Assembly: GCA_017165825.1 (NCBI GenBank)
Contig: CM029366.1
Span: forward strand, 27,197,862-27,261,861
Length of the DNA: 64,000 nt
Source: Hepsetus odoe
Taxonomy: Eukaryota > Chordata > Actinopteri > Characiformes > Hepsetidae
Direction of reading: 5' to 3'
A program made the translations under genes and the position numbers. This document shows positions 11,295-25,766 of this stretch, one piece after another. The notes below the pieces were generated by a model. The model searched no databases. It worked only from the letters and a program-made list of their open reading frames with translations, and was not told where the DNA came from. Each line of letters opens with the position of its first letter. The stretch's first letter is position 1.

Positions 11295-14200
11295 GCTGTT
11301 ATTATTATTATTATTATTAATATTTCCAATCAACTCCAGAGTAGTTTTGCTGTGCTGCTGTTTTTACTGTACATTAAAAGTTTTTAATATTAAAAGTTAT
11401 AAAAGGAAAAAGCCAGGACTGTGTAGGGATCCTTATATGAATATTCTTACCTACTTCCTACACTGGAAAATAATTCTGTCATTAAATAAAATGGCATACT
11501 AAACTGAACAATCACCTGAGGACAATCACCAAAAAAAGTTAGAGACTGGGCTAGGTCCCAAGGTGAGATCATGAAAATTGCTTTGGAACTTAATTGCTAA
11601 TTTGACAAGACAGATTTTAGTAATTACGTGTGCACCCTTTCACGCTGTAGTGTCTCGCTTTGGAATTGCTAGGATTACTAGGAAAGTCCCTACATGAGTG
11701 TGAACCAATCATGCTTTACTGTGTCCTCTGAGTCTCCTGGAAATTACTTTTCCAAATCAGTGTTACGGTCCAGTAAGAGTACATTATTTATGGTAAAATA
11801 ATACGCACAAAATTTAAACTTGTTCTTATTAATGTTGTGTTATTGATTCATCTTGACACCCTAAACATTATTGCAGTTTTCACAGTATTGGTGTTGTCAT
11901 CTACAGTACTGGCCCTGTTCATGGGATCATTTGCGAAATTAAGTATTTTTTGTCTTTTTAAAGGCATTTCAATGCAATGCTGGTTTCAAAAGCAAGAGCA
12001 ATTTACTTTATATCACATATTATAGTCCTTTCAAATACGTTCTAGCCATGCAGATCAACACATAATGCTCTTATTACAGGTTCTTCTGAGTGGTTTGTTA
12101 ATCTCTCTCACTCCCACCCACATCTTACTGCCTCACAATAGCTATTTAATTACTTTTTAACAGGGCTGCAGGCCTCAGCTATAAACTACTTTCATATTCG
12201 TGCTTTCTGAAGACAGGTTTGGATATTTCAACATGACAGAGATAAAATGACTGAACTGTTGATGGAATCTCAGCGTCTGCTTCTTTGAACATGTAAAGCT
12301 GCAGGCTGTAAATAATATTTAATAATCATAGAAAATACCTATTTGGAGGCCTTAGTTTGGTGCTCTATAATTAAACCATTCAAACAGTGTTATTTCATTC
12401 ACTGAAGGCTTCCCTGCTGAGCATCCACTCACTTTGAAAGAAACCCCTAAAAATGAATTCTAAGGTCTGCTTTTTTCCCTAAAATAATACAAAGGTGTAA
12501 CATACCACGTCTCAGCAGGGGTTTAGAACACACCAGAAGGAACTGCCTTATTGTGCATTATTCATATCAAATGAAGAATTAAATGGCAGTTTATGTTGCA
12601 ACTGTTATTTAAGAGTTCTCTGAATGACCTTGCAATTAGTTTGAACATACCTGATACACACTGTGGCATGACTGAGTTTGTCAGTAATTATTTCTTTTCC
12701 TGGAATTATCGAGATCAATATTTTTATTTCATTTTAGAAACAAGAATAATGAAAATAATATAATATTCATTGACTGAGCGCCTGAAATGACAGTATTAGC
12801 CATTTTCTTATCCGCCCTGTCCTCACAAACTATTACACAAACCCTGCTTCACGTTGGAATTATCTTTGGAAATCGTTTAATAGAGCCTGTTGTGATCCTG
12901 TGATTATATTTGCTCTTGCAAAGGCTGTTAGACACACTGGCTCAATTGCTTAGTAATTTAAAGGGAAAATGTGTTTGCCCTTTCCTCAAGCCTATAACAT
13001 AAGATTAATCCTGCTAATGGATTTACCTAAGTTTCTGATAGACTCAGGCAGTGGACCATTTAGTCATTTAATGTTTAGATGGTACAAGAGCAAGAGCCTC
13101 TGTCTTTAGGGACCTTTATTGCTGGATTATCATTTACACAGAGGGCAGATGTTATTCTCAATAGCCCAGCTGATATTTCTGCTTGCACATTATATTTCAC
13201 TGTAATGATTTCACTCATAAGGGCCACACAAGGGATACCATGCTAACTGTCCTGCAGTAGAAATCAGGAGTTTGAACGGTAGCCTATGGTACTCCATTCA
13301 CTAATTACTTTCTCCCACAGGAAGTCCTACTGTATTGTTGTTTAAAATAGACCAGACTTCATACTAAACAACAAGACAATAGGCCACCGCGAGTTCCATA
13401 AATACAGGATAAAGCCAGGATGTTGGTAGCTTATGCACACAATGTGGGCCTCTTTGCTTTGACTCCATTCTGCTGGCTTCTAATGTAAAGGCTACACCTT
13501 GTTCCTCGCTTTTAGTGCTATTGATTAGATCCTTCAACAGGACACCAAACAAGAAGGTGCTTTGCAAAACTTTGTAGCTCCCACTACTGGAAATTTCTCT
13601 TACATTTTGTAAATTCAACTGCTGTTCTTACAAAGAACCCTTAACAAATGTTAATAGTGAGACAGAGTCAAGGAAAATGCCCTGAGAGCAAAACGGCAAA
13701 AAAAAAAAGAAAAGAATCTGTTGAAAAGGCACAGCCACTCAGATAGCACAGTAAAAAAGAGGAAGAAATGGATCTCTACTATATTGTTTATTTCAGTTAG
13801 AACCAATCAGATTTTTTTTGTTTGAGTTTGAACTTTCCTCTTTAGGTTGTAAAAGATGTGTTATATGTTTTATTCTCTGTTTCTGTCTCCATCTGGATAG
13901 ACCGCTGCTTGTATGCAGTCAGTGATGCATGTAGGACCTATACGGAAGTGATTGCTTGATTTCACAATACTTTGTTCTTTAGTCCAAACTCTGTACTCTG
14001 CAGGTAAGAATAAGAGAGCTCACTCTGGGTAAATATACCCAGATGCAATCGTAAAAAAAAAATGAAGAGCATAATTTTTGGTTGAGCGCTGCAAGAATTC
14101 CACCCTGTGATTTTAAGCAAAAGCTGAAAAATAAGGAAGTGTTCAGATCCCCAGTGCCTGACAGTAGTTTTGAAAAAAAAACACAAAAAAAAACATGATA

Positions 14201-15968
14201 GTCATGGGAACATTGGGATAGACATTATAGCATGATGATAACGATACAGAAGTACCTCCTTAGAGACAAAGTCCTTATGACATGATACAACTTTTTAAAA
14301 ATCTGTGATTGAGCCGACACCAGAAAAAACATCCTTGCTGACAGAATCCTTTCTAGAGCGAGTCTCCATCCAGCAGAGGCATACTCGCCATTTATTCTTC
14401 TCTCCAAGAAGAAGATGCAGAGGCTTTCAGGTAGTTCCATGAAAACCTATATGAAGGGCAGGTGAGCAGGAGCACCCAGTCTTTGACAGCAGCATCAAAC
14501 GTCTCTAAATTCTGGAATAAGTGTGCATTTGAACATTTTAATGACAAATGAGTCCATCGAAATGGTTCAAATTGGATCTACCTCTTCTCTGAGTTTAGCC
14601 CCAACCCTAATCTATCAAACATTATACGAGTAATGATCGTATTCAAAAGCTACTGAGTGGATCAGAAGTCTTCATGGTGGTAGATCTCGAGCACCAGGAC
14701 TGGGCACAGCTGAAGTAAAGTCATTAGAGTATATAAAAACTGAAAATTCTTCCCTATAAGCGAAGAATTTCAGGTGTGCTATACATTAAGCATTGAAAAA
14801 AAGAGTCCTTTAGATTTACACAATGTAGATAGCTTAGTTGCAAATAATTTAGATATATTACATCCAAAACATAAATGTCAAAAGAGAGTAAATGTAAGGC
14901 AATAATTGTGTTGTAGTAATATATCTAATTCTTGACATAAATGCCATGCTGCTTGCTACCCAAAAGCTAGTTTGGCTGCTCCTGAAGCATTGATCACTTT
15001 CTCCCCTGCATTCTTCTGAGTGGATGTGAGCAGTCACAGTACACAAATCAAATACTAATGGGTAGAGGATCCCATGCCTTCTACTTACAATGAAGCAAGA
15101 GTGGCGCTCCTTCATTTTTCTTCACTTTCACAATGCCCCTGTGCTCTGCCAGCCAGAGTTTCTTTTCCTTCCCTCTATTTATTGCCTCCATTTTGAATGC
15201 CATATGCTCCTCTCTGTAGGCAGATTCTCTTATAGGCTCAGTAAAAGTATAGAATCAGTAAAAACAGGCGCCATCATACAAACACACACACACACACACA
15301 GAACAGAGCAGGGGAAAATGCAGCCTCTGCTATTTACCCATTTGCAGAAGGCACTAATTGAGACAGTTTAATTTTAGTTCTATTTTAAGCGACCTTTTAT
15401 ACAAACATGACTTCATCAGTTCCTCTTTATAACACGCTGCATTTGTTTGGGGAAAAACATCCCTCCTGGTCATCTTGCAGATGTAAACACTGACCACAAA
15501 AAGAGATTAAACAGCCGGTGAGGGGAGCGGAAGGGTGGCTAAATATAAGAGTGCTGCTGCACTCTCTCTCTCCTGACACTGTGCAAAGCCACTGTAGCTA
15601 AAGCAGATTACTTCCCCATTGTTGACACACACAGAGAAAAGTCATTCGGATGTCAGATGGTTTGTTAAAGGATCGTCAACACCTCGCCCAAGTCCCAGAC
15701 CCGGTGGCATATTTCCAAGGTTGAGGCCTGTATTCACGGCAGGGCTCCGCAGTAATCTGAGTCGGGTATTGATGATAGGCAGGAACACTCTTGAATACTG
15801 TAGCCGTGGTCTGCATGACCTTTTCAGCTTGGGGGTCTGTGTTTGCTGCCCCTGGCCTTTGAGAGCTCACTCCGAGCTCAGTGTAAATGTCTGCTGTGCC
15901 ATTCTCCTGCCTGTTTGTTCAGCAGATTTAGAGCTTTCGATAAACATGGGAAATTAGAAAAAAGGCAC

Positions 15969-16026
<58 letters not shown>

Positions 16027-16273
16027 AAGGGAGAGAAAGAGAGAGAGAGAGAGCAAGGGAGAGAGAGAGAGAGAGTGAGAAAAAGAGAAAGAGAGAGAGA
16101 GAGTGAGAAAAAGAGAAAGAGAGAGAGCGAGAGAGAGAGAGAGAGAGAGAGCAAGGGAGAGAAAGAGAAAGAGAGAGAGCAAGAGAGAGAAAGAGAGAGA
16201 GTGAGAGAGAGAGAGAGTGAGAAAAAGAGAAAGAGAGAGAGAGAGAGCAAGGGAGAGAAAGAGAGAGAGAGCA

Positions 16274-16308
<35 letters not shown>

Positions 16309-16335
16309 AAGGGAGAGAAAGAAAGAGAGAGAGCA

Positions 16336-16374
<39 letters not shown>

Positions 16375-16392
16375 AAGGGAGAGAAAGAGAGC

Positions 16393-16436
<44 letters not shown>

Positions 16437-16488
16437 AAGGGAGAGAAAGAGAGAGAGAGAGGAGAGAATGAGAGAGAGAGAGAGAAAT

Positions 16489-16535
<47 letters not shown>

Positions 16536-19500
16536 TGAGAGAGAGAGAGAGAAATGAGGGAGAGAGAGAGAATGAGGTAGAGAGAGAGAGAATGAGGGAG
16601 AGAGAGAGAGAGAGAGGAGAGAGAATGAGAGAGAGAGAGAGAATGAGGGAGAGAGAGAGAGAGTGAGAGAGAGAGAGAATGAGGGAGAGAGAGAGAGAGA
16701 GAGGAGAGAGAGAAACCTACAGTGACTTCTAGACACTATTGCCAAAACCATCATAAGCACGTCCCCCCTTTTTGCATTTAAGAGGATGAGCATGACAAGA
16801 AAAATTATCACCTTTAAGCCTCTCTGCAAGCATGTTTATTTGTCCAACAGGGTCATAGCGCTTGCTTATGCTTAATTAAACCTATGCGTTCCCATGTCAG
16901 AGCAAAGCCTATTTTGAGTCTTCCTATCGAGACCATGGTTTGTTTATTTGCTTTTTGCTATCCAAGCCTAGTAACACTGATCTTCTCCAACCAGAGAGTT
17001 TTAAAACCTCAGCTGAGTGTGCCTCTGTGGGGATGGGAGATTTTGATAAATAGAAATATTCATGATTTGCAAAGAACAGAAACACAAGTGGAATATGTCC
17101 ATCAAATCAGGTGGTTTAACTGTAAAAATCTGAAATTGGATATTCAGATTTTCAGATTGAAAAATCAGTTATGACTGATTTTTTCACTAGGGTATGTAGC
17201 CAACATGAAATTCCCAATAAAACAATTGACTGAAGTTCATAAGAATTTAATCAGATGGTACAGTACAGTGCAGTAGTTTCAGTCCTGTGATTCAGCCCAT
17301 GCCGAGAGCCTGGGTGTTTTCTCTGGAGGTGTTGTAGGTTCTCTCCATGTTTGTGTGGGTTTCCTGCACGTGCTCTTGTTTTCTTCTACAAAGACATGTA
17401 CATCAGGTGGACTAGAGGTGCTACATTGACCGTAGGAGGGAGTGAGCTTGCCTGTGTGTCTGCCCTGCAAAGAATTGGCAACCTGTCCAGGGTTGGGAAA
17501 TGCTTCAGCATCCCCCTTGAACCTGTTTAGGAAACAGGATGAATGATGGATGAATGATGAGGATAAGATAAAGGATGTATGACTGAACTGTGGTGAGATC
17601 TGCAATTCTGCACTGAACTGTCTGTTTAATGATAACTGAACTGTATCATGATCAAATATTATATCCTAATATGCTGAATCATTCCTTAAATAATCATAAT
17701 TGAACTGATTCATATTGCTATATGAACAGAATCATTCAGTATGATAAACTGAACTGAATAATTTTTAAACTTTTCTGTGTGGAGTTTGGATGTGTTGCAT
17801 GTGGGAGTTTTCTCTGGTGTTCTGGTTTCCTCCTACAGTCCAAAACATGCACATCAGGAGTGCTGGAGATGATAAATTGCCCCAAAGTATGACTGCCTGT
17901 ATGAGAGTGTTTATCTATCTGTCTGCCATGTAATTTTTCCAGGGTGTTTCTTTGCCTTTAACCCTGTGTGTGCTGGGAAAGGCACCAGCATCGTGACCCT
18001 CGTCAAACTGATGTATAATAAAATATGAGGTATCATGACTGAAACATTGACAATAAAATTAAATTGAATCTTTTTGAAGTTATAGATTTACTTGACTCAA
18101 ACTAGTCTAAAACTCATTCTTCCTGGACTATTTGTTGGCTCAGGGTCTTACACTGCCTGGCCTGCTGCCAGTTATGTCCTGCGGATTGCTGTTCTACTGG
18201 TTTAAGGCACTTTGTATCAGTAAGAAGTGTCAGAGCTTTGTACAAGGTGATTTCAGACACACGCAGGTATGTTGCCTTTGTACCTGGCTCGAAACCCTTG
18301 ATGATGGAGGCTGTGATGTCAGTGACTGCAGGACTCCTTTAATCTTGTGTCCAGCTGGGTGAGGCTGACATAGGTAGGTTTTGTACACTATAGAAGCACC
18401 ATGCTGCTGTCACTCCAGTTTCAAAAGCCTGGCTCACACCGTTGTATATCTTTCTTGCTTACTGATGCAGGCTCCCGCCCCTTCTGTCACTCTCAAACCC
18501 ACGACCCAGGCGCTCACGCATGCTCGTGGAGTGCTGCTGACTTGTAGGTGCTGCTACGAGGCCTTGGGGAAGAGGAGCAGTTCAAACAGCCTCAGCTGCA
18601 TCAGCAGAACATTATTTAGCTTTTCTCCATTTGACGTCAGACCAGGGTGTTTACCCTCCATAATAAGCCATGAGAAAATAATAAGGGTGCACTTTTGGTA
18701 TGCCTAGCCCTTTAAAGGGTTTATGAAAGCATTAATAGGAGCAAGTAATTGTTTACTGTTCCAGTCCAGTTGTCTGCATGATGCACCTTGCTGTCCTTCA
18801 GGGGATTAAACAGGATGGCTCGCTAGCCAATAAGAGTGTGCCTGTTCGTCGCTAACCAATAAGGGAGTCTTTAATTGCCGGGAGAGAGAATTGACTTAGC
18901 TCAGCTTCTAATTAATCTCCAATGTAATGATGCAAGCCAGGGTAAGAGCAGAGCAGAGGGTAGCAAAATGTGTTTGTGTGAACTGAGCATCTACCCCAGA
19001 GAATGAGTCACTGGTAAGGTGGAGGAGGACCCTTTGAAGTGAGATATAAATACAGGAATCCCCTTCTGGCTTGGGGAAGAGGATCCAAGTTCATCTCAAG
19101 TACAGCAAACTGTCACAAAGGAACTGTGATGATGTGACCACCAAAATTTACGCCGCATAAGCTTCTAACCTATATTATTAGCTAATTTCGATTTAGATAC
19201 TTAGTTTCTCATGTTGTGCTGCCAGTGGATCTATGAACCAATGATTTGATTAGTTTTTTGGGGGAAAAAGTATTTTCAGCACAGGTAATCACATTAGTTG
19301 AAAAGTGTCTGATGCCGTTATATCTGATGTTTGTATGTAAGAAGCTGATTTAATTCTTTCACTCTTGCATGTTTAGAAGGCTAAAGAAACTCCATAAAGT
19401 GCCATGATTCAGTGGTGGGTCAGGAGAAGGTGTTTAAGGTAACAACGCCTCCAGAGAAATGTTATTGTCCTACAGGGAGGCCCCTACTTCATCTTGTTGC

Positions 19501-20703
19501 TGACTTGTTATTAGACTATCAGTCGCGAATAGGGCTTTGATATCTCCTTACTTTCACAGAGTGACTCAAAACTGAATAAACGTGGGTGGTGGTGGTCCAG
19601 CCGTTGGATACTTGCCTATGGATCTTTGGACCAAGAGGTCACAGGTTCAAATTCACCTTAGCACTACCACTCATTGGGTTCCTGAGCAAAACCCTTAACC
19701 CTGAGTTGCTCCGGGGGTTCTGTCCCTGTAATTAGGACATGGAAGTCGCTCTGGATTAGAGCGTCTGCTAAATGCCATAAATGTAAATGATGACTCCGCT
19801 CCAGTCACAGTTATCACCAACATAACCTTAAAGAGCTTTAATGAAGACATCCCTTCTTAAAATATATTTGTGGCCGCAACATACCAATATGTGGGAACGG
19901 GATCCTAATGAGTGCCCGTGATGCTGTAAATTTTGGGAATTCGAGTCTTTAATTAGCTTAATTGCAAACATTTTGACTTAATTAACTGTGTATTTATGTA
20001 TTTCTATAAGGTGTGTTTACTTTAACGATTAAATAGACAGTGTTTATACACTACCTTCTTTTAAATCTTGAATTTTAAATCCAACAGTATCTGTCAACAG
20101 TCCACTTTCGTTTACATTCCAAACGTGAGGTACATACTGTAGCTACGTACCTATGCACAGATAATCCCATCGATTCATTTTGCCCTCCTGGAACTCTTCC
20201 TCTGAAAGGGAGATGAAATTAAGTATAGACTTAGAACTCAGGTTTTGATGCAATAATTTCAACATGAATACACTGTCCAGCAGCTAAAAAGATAAAAAAA
20301 AAAACATAAAATAATAAATTTTATGCAAAGAAGGTTTACAGAATGAAATCTACAAATTACAAATACAAAATAAAATGCTATTGCTTGCAAATAGTGTGCA
20401 TGCTGTTTTGTTTTATAATAACCAATCAGGTTTAACATTTTCAAAGTGTATGAATTCCTGCAGGTGTGCATAGGACTTGGGAACAGTAAGACAGATAAAC
20501 AGGACAATTATAGAGCCGGTGGGAAGAGAATCACAGGCCAGATTAAACCACACGTGTTTAAAGTGAAGCTTTAGAGAAGACTTGGCTGCAGTTTAAATAT
20601 TAATATGACTGGAGGAGAGAGCTGATCCTGCAGTGCCCAGCATAGATCTCTCTGATGTATGTAGAGTGGTGGGTACTCTTCTTCTCTCCTCTCTCTGTGT
20701 CTC

Positions 20704-20757
<54 letters not shown>

Positions 20758-23700
20758 GTCTCTCTCTCTCTCTCTCTCTTCGTCTCTCTCTCTCTCTCTC
20801 TCTTGCTCTCTGGCTCTCTCAGTTTCTCCTCTATTTTTTACCTTTGCCACTGTTCCTCTTGCACATTTCTTTGTTTTTATTTCATAATTATTGTAATTAT
20901 AAATCAGGCATCATGTGCAGATGATCTATCTTAGCTCTGCCCACTTTCATTGCTGCTGATTTCAGGTTGGATGAGAAAAAAATTCCAATGTCATGTAATG
21001 AGAAAATGCATAGCAAGTGTTGTGTGTGAAGCTGAAATTATACAAATATGTTTGCAGCTGTGCGTGGTGGCCTAGTGGTTCGGCGCTGGCCACATGATCG
21101 GCAAGATCGTGGTTGGATCCCTTCCAGTGGTTGCCCTGAGGTACCCTTTTGAGCAAGGTGCCGCTCCCCGCCAAAGCCCTCCTCTCATGGCGGGTTGGCG
21201 AATTGTCCAGGGTGTGTCCTCCTGCCCTGTGTGAGCTGGGATGACCAGTAGTCCCTGTTTGGGGACAGCAGAAACTGACTGACTGTTAAACACTCTATTT
21301 AAAGCCAGTATTTGTCTTTTAAGATCAGGATTTACTTACTTATGTTAATTCTCAAGCTATATTTTTTATATTCAGCCCAAGATTTAAAGAATTCCAATAC
21401 ATAGTCTAGTGTTATAATGTTCTCAGTGTGATGGACCCAGTCAAATAAAAATATAGTATTATTTCTATAAATATAAGTTCTGTAAGGTCTAATATTCTTT
21501 AGCAGTGATATAGTGAAAGGGACTATTTTGTCATTGTAAAATACAATGAAATTCTACCTTTTCACCCATATACACTGTACAGCATGGGGCAGCTATTGAA
21601 AGCTCCCAGGGAGCAGTGACTAGGATGGTACCTTGCTAGAGGATACATTGAGGGCAACCTACTGGTCTGGGATTCAAAACCCCCAGCCTTCCATTTCTGT
21701 GGGCAACTCTCTAACTACTAGGCCACCACTGCCCCAACCTCTGGATTTCACGCATACGCTCCGTGTAGGGGGCAGCTATTTATAGCACCCAGGGAGCAGT
21801 GATGGTGACGGTATCTTGCTCAAGGATACCTCAGGACAACCTACTGGTCTGGGATGTGAATCCACAACCTTCTGATCTTATTTGTATTTCATTAATGCAA
21901 TGCTACGTATATGACATGGGTGAAAAATTGCTAAAGATGTAAGGAGTCTAATATATACTTTATGAGATTCAGTCCTACCCCATGCTACTCTCCTCACTGC
22001 GATTGCTCTGCACGACCTATAACTTTGATCAAACCTCTGTCCTGACATCTTTATGTTGAGTTAATAATAATGAGCAGGTGGTGCTATTATGTGAGTACTA
22101 GCATTTGCTGATTCATATGAAATAGGGAATAAATCCAATGAAATATATGATAAACTTACAAAAATTAAAGTAGAGTAACAACTGTGTAACTACAGAGTGT
22201 TGCAGTCCTAAACCATGGGCCAATTTTGGAAGAAATACTGAACAAGTTTGTTACTGCCCATGAACACATTGGAACTGGCATGCCAACAACAAGGAATAGT
22301 TCAGACTTTTTGTGGAGTCTGGCCAGTACCCTAAACCACCTTCTGTCTGTGTGTTTTTCTCTGAAGCGGCTGCACCTACAGGAGTGAGGTATCATCAGAG
22401 AGAGAGGAGGGCAGCTGGGGAGCCGTACTGGGTGTATTCAGGTGAGTTGTCTATTCTTTCCTTCCATCATGAAAGCTTTCTTTCCTGCAAGGGCAGTGCC
22501 ACAACAGTTTCGCCTGTGGTTCGCTTTCTCTCTCTTTGTCTGTTCAAGTGCACTTCTGCTTTTTATCCTTTCTCATTCTAGAAAAGCAATTTCCTGTCCT
22601 TAGAAGTGATTAGCCATTAGGCTTTTATTTCAGTCGACCAGTGTTTCTGCAGTGTTGTCTGATGGTACATTTCTCAACAAGGTGCCTTTAATTTATCTTT
22701 CAAGATGTGTCTATCAAATCTGAAATCAGCAGACACAAGGCAAATTAGCCATGCTGAGTATTTAAAGGCTCAAGAAGCTGCTTTATACCCGTTTCCACAT
22801 CAATTCAAACCACCCATCAAATGTAAATTTTACCCAGATTGTATCTTTGGTGACAATTTAACATTTTACGTTCTTTTGTCAAATGTGTCTCTGATCAGCA
22901 AGATTGAATTCTGATTGCTGTTTGAACCAGAATATCTTCACTCGCAGCACTGTTTTTTGGTTTTTTCACTAATTGTAATTGTGTTTTCTGGTTCTCTGTG
23001 AAAGACAAATGCATCACAAATCAGAAAATGTAGCATGAAAAGACAATTAATTTACACATTTCTTTTTTGTAATCACAGAAGCTTTGGCTTAGTCTCCATT
23101 TTTGGAAGATGGATTGACTGGGGAGTGAAAGATGCAATTTAAAATGTGAAATCTGAAACTCTTCCTTTACAAAAAAGGAAGGAAAATGTCTTTTCCTTTC
23201 CTGAAAGCCCAGTAACATTCCCCTGGTAAAGTCTGCCTCAGATAAGTTTTTCATCTCTTTGCTGCCTCTCTTGTGTCTGCGTACAGCTGGACGGCTCTTT
23301 TTATTGCTGACGAGTGCTGGATTTGCTCTTTTGCTGGCCTACTGACTGCTGTTGTCCCTCAGAAGGGCTTCCAAAAAACAGCGAGCGCTTTTGCCTGGAG
23401 TCCCAGCAGGCTTCCAGCAGCGAACGATCTTTAAGTGCTTTACTTCCTTGGCTTTGCACTCTTTGTAAGTCTCATAAGTGTATTTACCATGTAGAATAGC
23501 TCTATACGTCCTGAGGGGCCTCCTGCCTGAGTCTGCTAACTTTAGAAAGGCAATAAGCCACTTTTGAAATGTCATTTATAATAATGCAATGATCTGTGGC
23601 ACTGTATATTGCCCCCCTCCCTCTCAGTTTAAGTGTTTTTTTCCCCAACGCATCTCTTTTCCCAATCCCATTCTAGCTATATATATATATATATATATAG

Positions 23701-25075
23701 TTATATTTATTTATTTATATTAGTACTGTGCAAAAGTTTTAGGCAGGTGTGAGAAAATGCTGTAAACAAAGAATGCTTTCAGAAATATAAATACTGATTG
23801 TTTATTTATCAATTTACAAACAAAGGAGCGGTAATAAAAGAAAAAATCTAAATCAAATCAATATTTGGTGTTTCTACCTTTGCCTTCAAAGCAGCACTGC
23901 CCTTTCTAGGAACACGGTGAAAAAGTCAGGGATTCTGTAGGATTATAGTCGGTGTCTGATCAACGAATTTGACCAAACAGGTGCTGATGATCATCAGTGT
24001 CACACGGAGGTTGAAGCATTGAACATGTTGAACAACCTACTTCAGCCGAAGTTCTTCAAAAACTGTAAAAGTAAGGTACCTAGAAGAACTGATGCTTTTT
24101 GAAGGCAAAGGGTGGTCATACCAAATATTGATTTGATTTGATTTCTCTCTTCGCTCATTCACTGCATTTGTTGATTGATGAAAATAAATGATTAATACTT
24201 CCATTTCCTCGGAAAGCGTTCTTTGTTTACAGCATTTTTTCACACCTGCCTAAAACTTTTCCACAGTACTGTATATATATATAGTTTTGTTGCAAAACCT
24301 GAATGCAGATATATTATCACAGTAAATCAACATCGTCTTAACAGTCAGCTTTAAAACATCAAATTATGCTTGGAAATATTGCTAAATATTGTCAGGACTT
24401 TAAAAATCAATATATTTCAATATCAGTGTGCATCCTCATGAACGATTCTCTGTCTATGGTCCGTGTGTTCCAGTCCCATGTTACAGTACTTATTCAGCAC
24501 AATGCCACCCTAGACAACTCAAAGTGCCTGCTGCAGACAGGTTTGATTTCTCTCCATTTGTTTGAGGATAAGAAAATGCTGGAGGTTACATCACACTGCA
24601 CTCTGGCCCTGTAACAGATGTCCATGCCCATACAAGCAGGCAGCTTGAACAGATTCTTCCTCACACAGATTTTATAGAAGCTGCTCAAAAACTCTTAGTT
24701 AAGGCCTTAATGCACCTCTGAAATCCTTTGACATTTGAGGTATCTTAATTGGCACATCTCTATGTGTGTGTGTGTGTGTGCGCGTGTGTGTGTGTGTGTG
24801 TGTGTGTACTACAAAGGCATGTGTGTGTGTGTGTGTGTGTGTGCACGCGTGTGTGTGTGTGTGCGGTGTGTGTGTGAGGGAGAGAGAGAAGCCAGAAGGT
24901 GCTTGTACCTTTCGTGTTCATGCAATCATTTCTGTGCCAGAAGGATTCTGTAGGCTCCTCTTTCTCTCTTTCTTCATGCTTTCTGCTCCAAACCCATTCC
25001 TAAGGCCTCCATACAGCAAAGGGAACACAAGTGAAGAAAGAAATGATCAAATTTAGAACTCTGGGAGCTATAAAT

Positions 25076-25108
<33 letters not shown>

Positions 25109-25632
25109 AGATGAAAATGTTCTTACATTCATGTTTTAACTGAAATTTTTAAATGTTTTCAAAGAAAACAAAGACGAGAAGAAAATGAATCTCAGATGTT
25201 TTCACGGGACTATTTAACTCTAAAATGAATTTATTTTATGAACTCAATAGACAGCATCAGATGCACTTTTTCAAACATTGTAGATGTTGTTTTTTGGGCG
25301 GGATTTGCATAAGAACGTAACTTAAAAGGTGCAGGAAATATCTGAAAATATCAGTTGTTTTGAGTGATTGTAGTTTAGTATTATTTTTAAAGATTTGTTT
25401 CCAGTTGATTTCGGTTACAGTTATTCATTTAATTAAAATTACAGACTACAAGCACAAAAAAAGAGCACTCAGAAGCAAATACAAATATTATTAGACTGGA
25501 TCTAAAGGGATGTTTAACCAATAAACACTGATATTCGGATAAAGTAAAATACATTGCTTAATTGTTTTCAGTTTTATGCTGTTGGTAGATGAGCGGGTAG
25601 GCAGTCCTTATGAGAGTAGTGCCAGACTAAAG

Positions 25633-25670
<38 letters not shown>

Positions 25671-25687
25671 GTGAGAGAGAGAGAGAC

Positions 25688-25719
<32 letters not shown>

Positions 25720-25727
25720 GAGGAGAG

Positions 25728-25766
<39 letters not shown>

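Larger units (their letters stand above)
6908..22381 (+). other. ptprg: ptprg intron 1 (15.5 kb)
   Basis: Bounded by donor GTAAGT and acceptor CTACAG. Repeats inside are listed separately. The stretches 7560-8800, 8900-10038, 10070-11100, 11320-15280, 15300-15965, 16715-17290, 18010-19580, 19790-20670 and 20830-21060 show no gene, RNA gene or recognised repeat to my reading. Any enhancers in them cannot be told from sequence alone. Confidence 0.85.

Noticed and set aside
11006..11387. Asn-rich and Ile-rich open frames
   Set aside because: Low-complexity translation of AAC/AAT/ATT triplets.
15878..16829. Several overlapping long frames rich in Arg/Glu or Ser/Leu
   Set aside because: These are translations of a GA dinucleotide tract, open on both strands without coding character.
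18132..18707. Two adjacent frames of 76 and 108 codons in intron 1
   Set aside because: Different frames, no similarity to any family I know, and Cys-rich by chance. No splice or start context supports a gene.
19585..19660. tRNA-like A and B boxes as a true tRNA gene (here and in the other SINE heads)
   Set aside because: The same heads recur with a common SINE body and tail and have mismatches that prevent a proper cloverleaf. They are SINE promoters.
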